From contig NZ_FNAD01000001.1 of assembly GCF_900101745.1 (NCBI RefSeq), forward strand, positions 620,001 to 684,000: a DNA stretch of 64,000 nucleotides. Reading direction: 5' to 3'. Shown piece by piece: positions 42,904-51,052 of the stretch (position 1 is its first letter; every line of letters starts with the position of its first letter). Under the pieces are notes generated by a model that saw nothing but the letters and a program-made list of their open reading frames with translations, was not told where the DNA came from and searched no databases. The position numbers and the translations under genes are program-made. The stretch comes from Glycomyces harbinensis. Lineage in GTDB: Bacteria; Actinomycetota; Actinomycetes; Mycobacteriales; Micromonosporaceae.

Positions 42904-43455
42904 ATGTCCTACAACCAGCCGCCGCACTACAACTTCGGCCAGCCGGAGCAGCCGCAACAGCCCCAGAGCGTGCCGCCGTCGTACTCGTCGCAGCCGCCGC
43001 CCCAACCGCCCATGGAGACCGGGTACGTGCCCCAGCAGACCTCCCCGGTCCAGGGCTACCCCGGTGCGCCGCAGCCGACGTACGGCACGCAGGTGCTCCC
43101 GACGCCGCCACCGGTGCCCCGGAGGTCGCCGCTCATCCCGATCCTGGCGGTCGCGATGGTGATCAGCCTCGCCGGCGCGGTCCTGTCGCTGGCGCTGTGG
43201 CTGCGCTCCAGCGGCGACCTGGACGACGCCGAGTCCAAGCTCACCGACCGCGACGACGAGATCGCGCAGCTCCAGGAGGACGTCGAGGCCGCGCAGGCGG
43301 AGGCCGACGAGAACGCGACCCTGGCCGCCGACGCCGAGTCGATGCGGGCCTGCCTGGACGACCTGAAGGCCTACTACGCGGCGCCGATCGGCTCCGACGA
43401 GGAGGCCACGGCCGAAGCGGCCCTGCAGGAGTCGTGCCAGACCTGGGTCTTCTGA
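42904..43455 (+). CDS. Pro/Gln-rich single-pass membrane protein
   Basis: A 183-residue protein: residues 1-78 are cytoplasmic and rich in Pro, Gln, Tyr and Ser (repeats such as QPPPQPP); residues 80-100 form one membrane helix (LIPILAVAMVISLAGAVLSLAL); residues 102-150 are an acidic coiled coil (DDAESKLTDRDDEIAQLQEDVEAAQAEADEN, quoted as region); the outer C-terminus has two cysteines (RACLDD, QESCQTW). This layout is common in actinobacterial envelope proteins of unknown function. A hairpin follows. Confidence 0.75.
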   Translation: MSYNQPPHYNFGQPEQPQQPQSVPPSYSSQPPPQPPMETGYVPQQTSPVQGYPGAPQPTYGTQVLPTPPPVPRRSPLIPILAVAMVISLAGAVLSLALWLRSSGDLDDAESKLTDRDDEIAQLQEDVEAAQAEADENATLAADAESMRACLDDLKAYYAAPIGSDEEATAEAALQESCQTWVF

Positions 43456-43471
43456 CCCGTAGCGGCGGACT

Positions 43472-43506
43472 CCGCCCGGACCGGCGCGCGGCGCCGCTCC
43501 GGGCGG
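43472..43506. terminator. Bidirectional hairpin between convergent genes
   Basis: CCGCCCGGA (43472-43480) pairs with TCCGGGCGG (43498-43506), with an inner GGCGC/GCGCC stem. Confidence 0.7.
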
Positions 43507-43513
43507 CCGCGTC

Positions 43514-44680
43514 TCAGCGCTCGCCGCGGTCGTGGTCGAACGCCGCGGGGATGCGCAGTTCATGGCCTCTGAACAGGTCCATCCGCCCGGCCTCCTCGCG
43601 GTTGACCCAGCGGGAGTCCGAGGCTTCGAGTTCGGCGAGCCGGATCGGCTGCGCCGGATCGATGCCGCGGGCGGTGAAGCTCATGATCATGGGCATGCGG
43701 CTGTCGCCGAGGTTCGTGTCGCGCTTGTCGAACGCCCAGGACAGGCCGGTGAGCGCCACGTCGAGGCCGGTCTCCTCGGCCGCCTCCCGGACGGCGGCCA
43801 GGCCGACGGGCTCGCCGACCTCGGCCGCGCCGCCGGGCATGGCCCACTGGCCGGTGTCGGTGCGGCGGATGACGAGCAGGCGCCCCTCGTCGTCGAAGAC
43901 CGCGGCGTCGGCCCCCGTGGAGACGCAGTGGGCGGCGAGGTTCCCGCAGTCGACGGTCGGATAGTCGATCTCGGCCGGCCGGGTGCGCTCGCACAGGGCC
44001 GCGATGCGGTGCTGGCGTTCACGCTCGTATGGATTCTGCACGGCCGCAAGGGATTCCTTGGCAAGTCCGGCGATCGCGACGAGGATCTCGCGGACGGCGG
44101 GCGAGACCGGGAGCGGTTCGCGGTCCGGCACGGCTGCACTGGATTCGGGCGCGACGGCGGGCAGGTCCCCGTCGAGATCGGGTTCCCCGGGAGGGAGCAC
44201 GGCCGCGGCCGCCGCGGCGTCGAGACCGGTCGACAGCTCGTAGACCAGCAGGTACGTGTGCGGGCAGGGCAGGCCCGCAAGGTCGGTGTCGGCGATGGCC
44301 ACCGGCGCCTGCGGCGCCGCGGTGCCGATGAGGGCGGCGGTCGACGCGAGGCGCCGGCCGAGCGTCCCGTCGGCGTCATTCAGGCGCTCGCGGCGCACGA
44401 GCCGGACGCCGTCGGCGCAGTCGACGCGGAACTCGATGCCGGGCATGGGGGTGCGCAGGTTCGCGTCGCGGTCGAAGATCGCCAGGATCGCCTCGGCGGA
44501 GCGGTGGTCGACCTCCGCGAGGAGGGCCGCGGAGAGTTCCCGGAGCCGGTGCAGCCGCGCGACCTCGTCGGGTCCGGCACCCCAGTACAGGCCGTTGGCG
44601 GCCTCGGCGCGGAGGACGTCGACCAGTCGGGCGAGGCCTACGGCCGCACGGTGGTCGGGATCTGCGGGCGGATTCGTCAT
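43514..44680 (-). CDS. NUDIX hydrolase with duplicated N-terminal domain
   Basis: A 388-residue protein. The C-terminal NUDIX domain has VFDDEGRLLVIRRTDTGQWAMPGG and the box GGAAEVGEP..REAAEETGLDV complete. It is preceded (residues about 200-235) by a Nudix-hydrolase N-terminal helix domain (ILVAIAGLAKESLAAVQNPYERER). A second, diverged copy of that helix pattern appears at residues about 18-56 (LVDVLRAEAANGLYWGAGPDEVARLHRLRELSAALL), followed by an unassigned region to 190. NUDIX enzymes cleave nucleoside diphosphate-linked compounds; the substrate is unknown. Confidence 0.85.
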   Translation of the reverse strand: MTNPPADPDHRAAVGLARLVDVLRAEAANGLYWGAGPDEVARLHRLRELSAALLAEVDHRSAEAILAIFDRDANLRTPMPGIEFRVDCADGVRLVRRERLNDADGTLGRRLASTAALIGTAAPQAPVAIADTDLAGLPCPHTYLLVYELSTGLDAAAAAAVLPPGEPDLDGDLPAVAPESSAAVPDREPLPVSPAVREILVAIAGLAKESLAAVQNPYERERQHRIAALCERTRPAEIDYPTVDCGNLAAHCVSTGADAAVFDDEGRLLVIRRTDTGQWAMPGGAAEVGEPVGLAAVREAAEETGLDVALTGLSWAFDKRDTNLGDSRMPMIMSFTARGIDPAQPIRLAELEASDSRWVNREEAGRMDLFRGHELRIPAAFDHDRGER

Positions 44681-44703
44681 GGCGCTCCTCTGCTCGTCGG
44701 CGG

Positions 44704-45240
44704 TCAGATCGTACGCTGCCCGACCGCGGCGCGGGCGACGCTCAGCGCCTCGCGCGTCGAGGCGATGAGCGCCGGGTCGCCGATCCGCTCGCGGATGCGC
44801 AGGACCTCCGCGAGGACGTCCACGGCGAGGTGCGGCCGGCGCGCGTCCACGAGGTGCTTGCCGTAGTGCTGCAGCGCGAAGTGCAGGGTGGCGGGCGACT
44901 CGGCCTGGGCCAGCTCGATGGCCCGCTGGTAGAGCGGTTCGGCGGCCGCCAGATCGCCCGGGTAGCGGTGGGCGTCGCCGAGGTTGACGAGGGCGGCGAC
45001 GCGCTCGCGCGCCGTGGCGGCCCGCTCGACGGCCTCAGTGAGGACGCGCTGCGCGTGGCCGTAGTCGCCGAGGGCGATCAGGCCGACCCCGGCCTGGCGC
45101 AGCTCGGACTGCGAGAGCCGGGGTTCGCGCGCGAGTTCGAAGTGGACGAGGCGGCGGAGCTTGTCCGGCTCGGTCGCGTACATGCGGCCGTCGTTGCCGG
45201 TGGCGATGAGCTCGGCGATCTGGTGCAGTGCTGCCGACAT
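44704..45240 (-). CDS. TPR-repeat protein
   Basis: A 178-residue all-helical protein with tetratricopeptide-like repeats (GLIALGDYGHAQRVLTEAVERA, ALVNLGDAHRYPGDLAAAEPLYQRAIELA, ALQHYGKHLVDARRPHLAVDVLAEVLRI). Probably a protein-protein scaffold. ATG 45240 has GAGGGACACGCC before it. It precedes the NUDIX gene by 23 bases on the same strand, so a shared transcript is likely. Confidence 0.8.
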   Translation of the reverse strand: MSAALHQIAELIATGNDGRMYATEPDKLRRLVHFELAREPRLSQSELRQAGVGLIALGDYGHAQRVLTEAVERAATARERVAALVNLGDAHRYPGDLAAAEPLYQRAIELAQAESPATLHFALQHYGKHLVDARRPHLAVDVLAEVLRIRERIGDPALIASTREALSVARAAVGQRTI

Positions 45241-45332
45241 GGCGTGTCCCTCATTCCCAACCGAGGAGCGGCCGCGAGAAGGCCTCACGCGAGGATATGT
45301 CCCTGCACCGGTCCTTGCCCAGCCCCGGGCGG

Positions 45333-45944
45333 TCAGGGCTTTTCGAGGATGAGCCCCTGGTACTCCTCGATCGAGCCGTCCAGGGGGACGCGGTGCATGT
45401 CGAGGACGGTGAAGTGCCCGGCGGCGGTCGACCGGATGCGGTCGGCGGTGAGGAACGAGAAGAAGCGCTTGGGCTCGCACGCGTCGGACTCCCAGACCCC
45501 CTCGGAGTCCCGGCCGCCGTACTGGCCCCAGTAGAAGCGCCCGCCGGGGACGAGGACGCGCCGGACTTCGGCGAGGACGCCCGCGAGGTGGGTGCGCGGG
45601 ACGTGGAGCAGGCAGTTCATGCCGAAGACCGCGTCGAAGGACTCGTCGGCGAACGCGAGGTCGGCGAAGTCCATCACGTGCGCGTCGAGGCCCTTGGCGA
45701 GGCAGTGCCCGACGAGCGCGGGCGAGAGGTCGACGCAGGTGACGATGTGGCCCGCGTCGGCGAAGTACCGGCCGCTGACGCCGTGGCCCGCACCGATCTC
45801 CAGCAGGCGCGATCCCTCGCGCAGGTGCGCGGCGAAGCGGGCCCGCTCGGCGGGCTTCCACGACCGGTCGTCCATCCGCTCGCGCTTGTCCGCCTCGGCG
45901 TCGTAGGCGCGGCGCAGGTCCTGCTTGACGGCGTCGTATTCCAT
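45333..45944 (-). CDS. Class I SAM-dependent methyltransferase
   Basis: A 203-residue enzyme with LLEIGAGHGVSGRYFADAGH (motif I, about residues 42-61), CVDLSPALVGHC, FADESFDAVFGMNCLLHVP and LVPGGRFYWGQYGG. ATG 45944 begins MEYDAVKQDLRRAYDAEADKRE, which matches the usual start in related proteins; a further ATG at 45953 is possible. The acceptor is unknown. It lies 42 bases after the deformylase gene, same strand. Confidence 0.87.
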   Translation of the reverse strand: MEYDAVKQDLRRAYDAEADKRERMDDRSWKPAERARFAAHLREGSRLLEIGAGHGVSGRYFADAGHIVTCVDLSPALVGHCLAKGLDAHVMDFADLAFADESFDAVFGMNCLLHVPRTHLAGVLAEVRRVLVPGGRFYWGQYGGRDSEGVWESDACEPKRFFSFLTADRIRSTAAGHFTVLDMHRVPLDGSIEEYQGLILEKP

Positions 45945-45986
45945 GGGGCCCATGATGCACGCGGGGTCCGACATCGGGGCGGGCCC

Positions 45987-46529
45987 TCAGCGCAGGCCGG
46001 CCTCGGCGAGGGCCCGATTGCGGGCCTTGCGCGGCAGGCGGTCCACGTAGACCGTGCCTTCGAGGTGGTCGTACTCGTGCTGGAGGCAGCGCGCGAGCGT
46101 GCCGGTGCCCTCGATGCGGACCGGTTCGCCCGCGGCGTCGAAGCCCTCGACCACGGCCGTCGCCGACCTGGCCGTGTCCTCGTACGAGCCGGGCACCGAC
46201 AGGCAGCCCTCGTCGCCGGTCATGAGTTCGCGCGGCGGGGCGGGCAGGCTGAGCACCGGGTTCACGACCGCGGCCACGGTGCGCACCCCGTCGGCGTCCT
46301 CGCAGTCGAGCACGAAGACCCGGGCGTCGACACCGATCTGGTTGGCCGCCAGGCCGACCCCGTTCGCGGCGTACATGCTGGCGAACATGTCCTCGACGAG
46401 CCGCGCGAGCGCGGCGTCGAAGGCCGCGACCGGCGCGCAGGCCCGGTGGAGCACGGGATCGCCGTACTGCACGATCGGGTGCACCCGGCCGCTCGCGCCC
46501 GGGTTCGTCGCTTCCGCCTCGTCCGACAA
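45987..46529 (-). CDS. def: Peptide deformylase
   Basis: A 180-residue metalloenzyme removing the formyl group from new N-termini. Motif 1 GVGLAANQIG (57-66), motif 2 EGCLS with metal ligand Cys109, and motif 3 HEYDH with ligands His151 and His155 and catalytic Glu152. It starts at TTG 46529, supported by GAGGAGG six bases upstream. In most actinobacteria def is followed by fmt or rpsA; neither is here, so this may be an additional isozyme. A 19-bp palindrome overlaps its likely -10 box. Confidence 0.95.
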   Translation of the reverse strand: MSDEAEATNPGASGRVHPIVQYGDPVLHRACAPVAAFDAALARLVEDMFASMYAANGVGLAANQIGVDARVFVLDCEDADGVRTVAAVVNPVLSLPAPPRELMTGDEGCLSVPGSYEDTARSATAVVEGFDAAGEPVRIEGTGTLARCLQHEYDHLEGTVYVDRLPRKARNRALAEAGLR

Positions 46530-46571
46530 CTGGCCCCTCCTCGGTTCCGCGCGGCACCCCGCCGCCCCTTT

Positions 46572-46590
46572 GTTGCAATTGTATTGCAAC
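46572..46590. promoter_or_regulatory. 19-bp palindromic operator GTTGCAATTGTATTGCAAC
   Basis: Perfect 8-bp arms (46572-46579 and 46583-46590) around TGT. On the minus strand the sequence includes TACAAT (46578-46583), a near-consensus -10 box for the deformylase gene, so a repressor here would block transcription. The rest of the 46530-46779 gap has no gene. Confidence 0.6.
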
Positions 46591-46779
46591 AGCAACCGCC
46601 GCAACCGCTGCGGCGCCCGAACCGGGCCGGTGCCCGCGAGGGCGCGCTCCCCGGGGACTCCCAAGCGCGCCCTAGATCGATAGCGGCTCGTAGCCGCGTC
46701 GTTACCCGCGACTCGGAGCATTGGACGAAGCGGCCGAAGACCGGTCGCCGGCCCCTCACGACCCCTTGCGAGGCAACCC

Positions 46780-47691
46780 GTGCGTCTTCATTCACTCTCC
46801 ATTGTGGCCGTCTCGGCCGCGCTGCTGCTCTTCGGGTGCGCGTCCGACGGCGAGGACGCCGGCGGCGGCGTCGCCCAAGACCTCGCCGAGCCCGAGGCCG
46901 CCGACACCGCCAGCGAGCAGGACGCGGCGAACGCGCAGTTCGACGCGGGCGACCGCGCCGTCATCTACGAAGCCGCGCTCGGCGTCACCGACGCCGATCC
47001 CGAGCGCGTCGCCGAGGAGGCCTGGGACCTGGCGGAGTCCTTCGGCGGCTTCGTCACCGACGACCAGCGCGACCGCGCCGGAGACGGCGGCGAGTACGCC
47101 GCCGCGCACCTGGTGCTGCGCGTCCCCTCCGAGCACTTCCTCGAGGCCATGGACGGCCTCGCCGCACTCGCCGAGGAGGAGACGCAGCGGTCGGTGACCA
47201 CCGAGGACGTCACCGAGGCCACCGTGGACCTCGCCTCCCACATCGCCTCCAAGACCGCCAGCGTCGAACGCGTCCGCGCGCTGCTCGCCGACGCCGCCTC
47301 GGTGGACGCCATCCTGGAGCTGGAGTCGGAACTGGCCCGGCGCGAGGGCGAGCTGGCCTCGCTGGAGGCGCAGCTGGAGGACCTGCAGGACCGCGTCGCC
47401 CTGTCCACCATCGACTTCACCGTGTCGACCCCGAGCGCTCCTCGCGAGCAGGCGGGCTACACCGGGCCCGACAGCTTCTGGGACGGCCTGACCGCCGGCT
47501 TCTCCGGCGCCGTGGCGCTCCTGGTGGGCCTCTCGGTGGCACTCGGCGTGGTGCTGCCGTTCCTGCCGATCGCCGCGATCGGCGCCGCCGCCGTCATCGT
47601 GCCGATGCGCTGGGCGCGCAGGCGCCGCGCCGGTCGGGCCGGGGCCGAGCCGCCGGCGGCGGGCTCGCCGCTGCCGCCCGTGCGGCGCTGA
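46780..47691 (+). CDS. DUF4349 lipoprotein
   Basis: A 303-residue lipoprotein: signal 1-19 with lipobox FGCA; the DUF4349 core with RAVIYEAALGVTDADPERVAEEAWDLAESFGGFV, HLVLRVPSEHF and a long coiled coil ending LEAQLEDLQDRVALSTIDFTV (quoted as regions); then a C-terminal membrane helix (SGAVALLVGLSVALGVVLPFLPIAAIGAAAVIV) and a basic tail. The family is thought to act in the cell envelope, with no defined function. GTG 46780 is the only sensible start; no ribosome-binding site is clear. Confidence 0.87.
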   Translation: MRLHSLSIVAVSAALLLFGCASDGEDAGGGVAQDLAEPEAADTASEQDAANAQFDAGDRAVIYEAALGVTDADPERVAEEAWDLAESFGGFVTDDQRDRAGDGGEYAAAHLVLRVPSEHFLEAMDGLAALAEEETQRSVTTEDVTEATVDLASHIASKTASVERVRALLADAASVDAILELESELARREGELASLEAQLEDLQDRVALSTIDFTVSTPSAPREQAGYTGPDSFWDGLTAGFSGAVALLVGLSVALGVVLPFLPIAAIGAAAVIVPMRWARRRRAGRAGAEPPAAGSPLPPVRR

Positions 47692-47753
47692 CGGCGACCG
47701 TCGGGCCGGCGATCGAAAGCCGTGGGAGCGATGAATCCGCGCCTTTCGGGTAG

Positions 47754-47794
47754 TCCTCATCCGCGACGGCCGCGAACGCGGCCGCGGATGAGGA
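47754..47794. terminator. Compound hairpin covering a ribosome-binding site
   Basis: TCCTCATCCGC (47754-47764) pairs with GCGGATGAGGA (47784-47794); inside, GGCCGC pairs with GCGGCC around GAAC. It ends the DUF4349 transcript and also traps the AGGAG of the next gene. Confidence 0.6.
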
Positions 47795-47801
47795 GTGCGG
47801 C

Positions 47802-48385
47802 ATGGGCAAGGTCTTCGTGGACGCGACGGTGTCATCGCCGACGGGCACGACGGCGTCGGCCCGCTGTTCGACTGGTACAACAACGGCGACCGGGCCGTGG
47901 TGCTGGGCGATCCGAGCCGCGTGTCCCGGGTGACGCCCGCCAGCGCGGACTATCTGGAGTCGGCGGTCGCCCCGGCGCGGGCCATGGTGTGCGGGCGGCA
48001 CCTGTTCGACATCACCGACGGCTGGGGCGGCGTGCCGCCCGCCGGCGAGCACGTCTTCGTCGTGACGCACGAGCCGCCGGAGGAGTGGGCGTGGGCCGGG
48101 AAGGCGCCGTTCACGTTCGTCACCGAGGGTGTGGAGGAGGCGGTGGCGCGGGCGAAGGCGTTCGCCGAGGGCGCGGACGTGTCGGTGTCGGCGGGAGTGG
48201 TCGGGGACCAGGCGATCCGGGCCGGGCTGGTCGACGAGCTGCACTGCAACGTGGTGCCGGTGCTGTTCGGTTCGGGGAAGCGGTTCTTCGGCGGTTTCGA
48301 GGACGTGCCGGTGATGCTGGGGAATCCGCGGGTGATCGAGGGCGACCGGGTCCTGCACCTGATGTACCCGGTCGAGAAGCCCTGA
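47802..48385 (+). pseudogene. RibD/dihydrofolate-reductase-like protein, frameshifted
   Basis: From ATG 47802 the frame reads MGKVFVDATVS and then loses homology. A second frame, open from just before, reads IADGHDGVGPLFDWYNNGD and continues through the full C-terminal RibD_C-like domain (LVDELHCNVVPVLFGSGKRFFGGFEDVPVML) to 48385. Related proteins read MGKV..VTMSLDGFIAGPDD at this point, so SLDGF and one extra base, about 13 bases, appear deleted. The AGGAG fits ATG 47802, not the second frame. Either a recent pseudogene or a sequencing/assembly error. Confidence 0.75.
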
Positions 48386-48398
48386 GGCGCATACGGAG

Positions 48399-48429
48399 CG
48401 GGCCGCGGCGGGAGTCCCGCCGCGGCCCG
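48399..48429. terminator. Bidirectional hairpin, 14-bp stem
   Basis: CGGGCCGCGGCGGG (48399-48412) and its complement (48416-48429) around AGT, between the reductase remnant and the convergent Hsp70-like gene. Confidence 0.75.
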
Positions 48430-48437
48430 TCCGGCGC

Positions 48438-50957
48438 TTACAGGCTCCAGACCTCGACGAGGCCGTCGCCGGTGCCGATCACGACGACCGGGTGGCCGTC
48501 GACCGCGCCGATCGCGGCGGTGAGCACCTCTCCCGCGCCGGTGTGGGGCGCGAAGGCCTCGCCCATCTGGGCGCCGGTCTCCAGGTCGAAGACGCTCATG
48601 CCCCGGTTGCCGCGGACCACGGCGACGGCCTTGCCGTCGAGTTCGGTGAGCCCGACCTCGTAGACCTGCTGGAGCAGTTCCATGCCGGGGGTGCCGTACG
48701 GTTCGGCGGTCGTCAGGTCCCAGGCCTGGATCGAGCCGTCGCCGGTCGCGGTGACCCCCAGGGCCCTGCCCGCGGCGGTGCCGGCGGTGAAGGCGCTGAC
48801 GTCGATGGTGAGCTGGTCGAACGTGCCGCCGACGGGTTCGCCGGTCGCGAGGTCGGACACGAAGACGCTGTTCTCGGAGACGCCTACCTGGTGCAGGTCG
48901 CCGCCGATGCCGGTCAGCACGTTGAAGTCGCCGTAGGCGAGGGTCACGTCGCCGAGGACCGCGCCGGTGAACAGCTGCTTGACCTCGTAGTCGGTGATGT
49001 AGACGGGCGTGTCGTCCCGCACGCCGGCCCAGTAGATCGTGTCGTAGGTGGACTCGCGGGTGTTGATCGGGTTCTCGGGGTCGTCGAGGTACCAGACGGC
49101 CTCGGTGGTGGCGTCGCGCGAGAAGGCGACCCACCGGCCCTCGTACTCGAAGACCGAGAGGTGGTCGATGACGTCCTTGTGGCCGCGGAAGGCGCCGATC
49201 TCCGCGCCGGTCTCGAGGTCCCAGACGCGGACGAGCTTGTCGTCGCCGGCGGAGACCGCGACGGGGACGCCGTCGACCTGGCCGGTGCGCACCTGGGTGA
49301 CGGCGCCGACGTGGGCCGCGTCCATGGCGGCGGTCTGGTCGCCGAGGACGGCTTCGGACAGGGGCACGAAGGCGCCATCGTCGCCGGAGGCCGCGGAGCC
49401 GCTGTCGCCCTCCTCGTCCTCGTCGTCGGCGGCGCTCGGGTCGTCGCCGGGGTCCCCGGTCTGGCTGCCGTCGGCGGTGATGTCGCCGGTGTCGCCGCCG
49501 GTCGGGAGGAACTGGAAGGCCACGAGCGCGGCGAGGGCGAGGACCACGACCGCGGCGGCAACCGACAGGGCCGTGATGCCCTGTTTGGACTTGAGCCAGG
49601 GGCCGTCCTTCCCGGGCGGCGGCTGCTGCTGGTACGGGCCGGTCGGCGCGGACATGTGGGCGGGCGGGACCGGGGGCGCCATGTGCGGCTGGGTGACCGG
49701 GCCGGGCATGGCCCCGAGGCCCTGCGGGGTCGGCTGGGAGGGCGGGCGCGGCGCCGAGTTGTGCGGCAGCGGCATGGTCTGGTTCGTGGCGGGGACCGGA
49801 GCGGCGGCCGGGGTCGCCGCCGGCGGGGGCGCGGTCTGGGGCGGCAGGGCCGGGCTCGGCACCGAGATAGGGGTGCTGACGGTGTGCTGGGCGAGCAGGC
49901 CGCCTTCGGAGACGGCGAGTTCTGGCTGCTCGATCGCGGCGGGGGCGATCCCGAGTTCGCGGTGCAGGAGGGTGGCGACCAGGGGCATCCGGCTGGCGGC
50001 GCCGACGAGGAACAGCGCGGCGACCTGCTCCTTGGCGAGGCCGGATTCGCGGATGACGCCCTGGGTGACGCGGAGGGTGCGCTCCACGAGCGGCTTGCAG
50101 ACCTGCTCGACCTCGTCGCGGGTGAGGTGGACGTCCGCGTCGAGCAGGGGGATGGTGAGTTCGGTCGAGGCCGAGCGGGAGAGGCGCTCCTTGGCCTGGC
50201 GGACTTCGTCCATGAACGCGGTCCGGTGGCGCAGGTCGGCCGGGGTCTCGGGGGCGGTGAGCCGGGCCCAGCGCTCGTCCTCGGGCTGGAACGTCGCGGC
50301 GAGGTGTTCGGCGAGGGCCTGGTCGAAGTCGAGGCCGCCGAGGTCGGGGGCGCCGTCGACGGCGAGGACGTCGAAACCGGTGGTGGCCCGGCGCAGGACG
50401 GTCGCGTCGAAGGTGCCGCCGCCGAGGTCGTAGACGACCACGCCGGACCCGGGCGGGATGTCGATGGCGAGGGTCTCGACGAAGTAGGACGCGGCGGCGA
50501 CCGGTTCGGCGACGAGGTCGACGTCGCCGAGTCCGGCCGCGGTCGCGGCGTCGGCGACCACGTGGCGGCGCGTGGGCCCCCAGGCGGCGGGCACGGTGAC
50601 GGTGACCGGGCCCAGGGTGCCGAGGGTGTGGGCGCATTCGCGGGCGACGCGGGACAGGACCGCGGCGATCACGCTGGTGACGGGGATGTCGGTCTCGCCC
50701 AGGAGGATGGAGGCGTCGTCGATGCGCCGCTTGGGGTTGGGCTCGTACCGGTCGGGCTTGCGCCGTCCGGAGTGGACCGCGTCGGCGCCGACGACCGGGC
50801 CGCCCTCGTCGTCCATGAACACCGCGGAGGGCAGCTGCGGGGAGCCGTCGAACAGCTGCTGGTGGACCCGCCCGTCGGCGCGGCGGATGGTCGCGACGGT
50901 GTGCGAGGTACCGAAATCGATGCTGATCGCGGCGGGCCGGGGGTTGGTGAAGGGCAT
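48438..50957 (-). CDS. Membrane-anchored Hsp70-like ATPase fused to a beta-propeller
   Basis: An 839-residue fusion. Residues 10-360 are an Hsp70 nucleotide-binding domain (IDFGTSHT phosphate 1, VVYDLGGGTFDATVL phosphate 2, LFLVGAASRMPLV adenosine motif). Residues 361-455 are a Pro/Ala/Gln linker, 461-483 a membrane helix, 484-527 an acidic linker, and 530-839 WD40-like blades (VSAGDDKLVRVWDLETGAEIGAF, GDGSIQAWDLTTAEPYGTPG, GTGDGLVEVWSL). The substrate-binding domain of DnaK is absent. ATPase in the cytoplasm and propeller outside suggest signalling or envelope quality control. ATG 50957 follows TAGAGT by six bases (leaderless). Confidence 0.9.
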   Translation of the reverse strand: MPFTNPRPAAISIDFGTSHTVATIRRADGRVHQQLFDGSPQLPSAVFMDDEGGPVVGADAVHSGRRKPDRYEPNPKRRIDDASILLGETDIPVTSVIAAVLSRVARECAHTLGTLGPVTVTVPAAWGPTRRHVVADAATAAGLGDVDLVAEPVAAASYFVETLAIDIPPGSGVVVYDLGGGTFDATVLRRATTGFDVLAVDGAPDLGGLDFDQALAEHLAATFQPEDERWARLTAPETPADLRHRTAFMDEVRQAKERLSRSASTELTIPLLDADVHLTRDEVEQVCKPLVERTLRVTQGVIRESGLAKEQVAALFLVGAASRMPLVATLLHRELGIAPAAIEQPELAVSEGGLLAQHTVSTPISVPSPALPPQTAPPPAATPAAAPVPATNQTMPLPHNSAPRPPSQPTPQGLGAMPGPVTQPHMAPPVPPAHMSAPTGPYQQQPPPGKDGPWLKSKQGITALSVAAAVVVLALAALVAFQFLPTGGDTGDITADGSQTGDPGDDPSAADDEDEEGDSGSAASGDDGAFVPLSEAVLGDQTAAMDAAHVGAVTQVRTGQVDGVPVAVSAGDDKLVRVWDLETGAEIGAFRGHKDVIDHLSVFEYEGRWVAFSRDATTEAVWYLDDPENPINTRESTYDTIYWAGVRDDTPVYITDYEVKQLFTGAVLGDVTLAYGDFNVLTGIGGDLHQVGVSENSVFVSDLATGEPVGGTFDQLTIDVSAFTAGTAAGRALGVTATGDGSIQAWDLTTAEPYGTPGMELLQQVYEVGLTELDGKAVAVVRGNRGMSVFDLETGAQMGEAFAPHTGAGEVLTAAIGAVDGHPVVVIGTGDGLVEVWSL

Positions 50958-51052
50958 GGCGCCACTCTAGTGACCGGATTCCAGCTTCCGGGCCCGCGGG
51001 ACGCCTCCGACTGGGGCCCTTGGGCGGCGGCGACGGCTGCGAGAATTCCTCA

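Noticed and set aside
44704-46578. Long minus-strand frame joining the deformylase, methyltransferase and TPR regions
   Set aside because: Out of frame with the first two genes; only its last 178 codons (from ATG 45240) are the true TPR protein.
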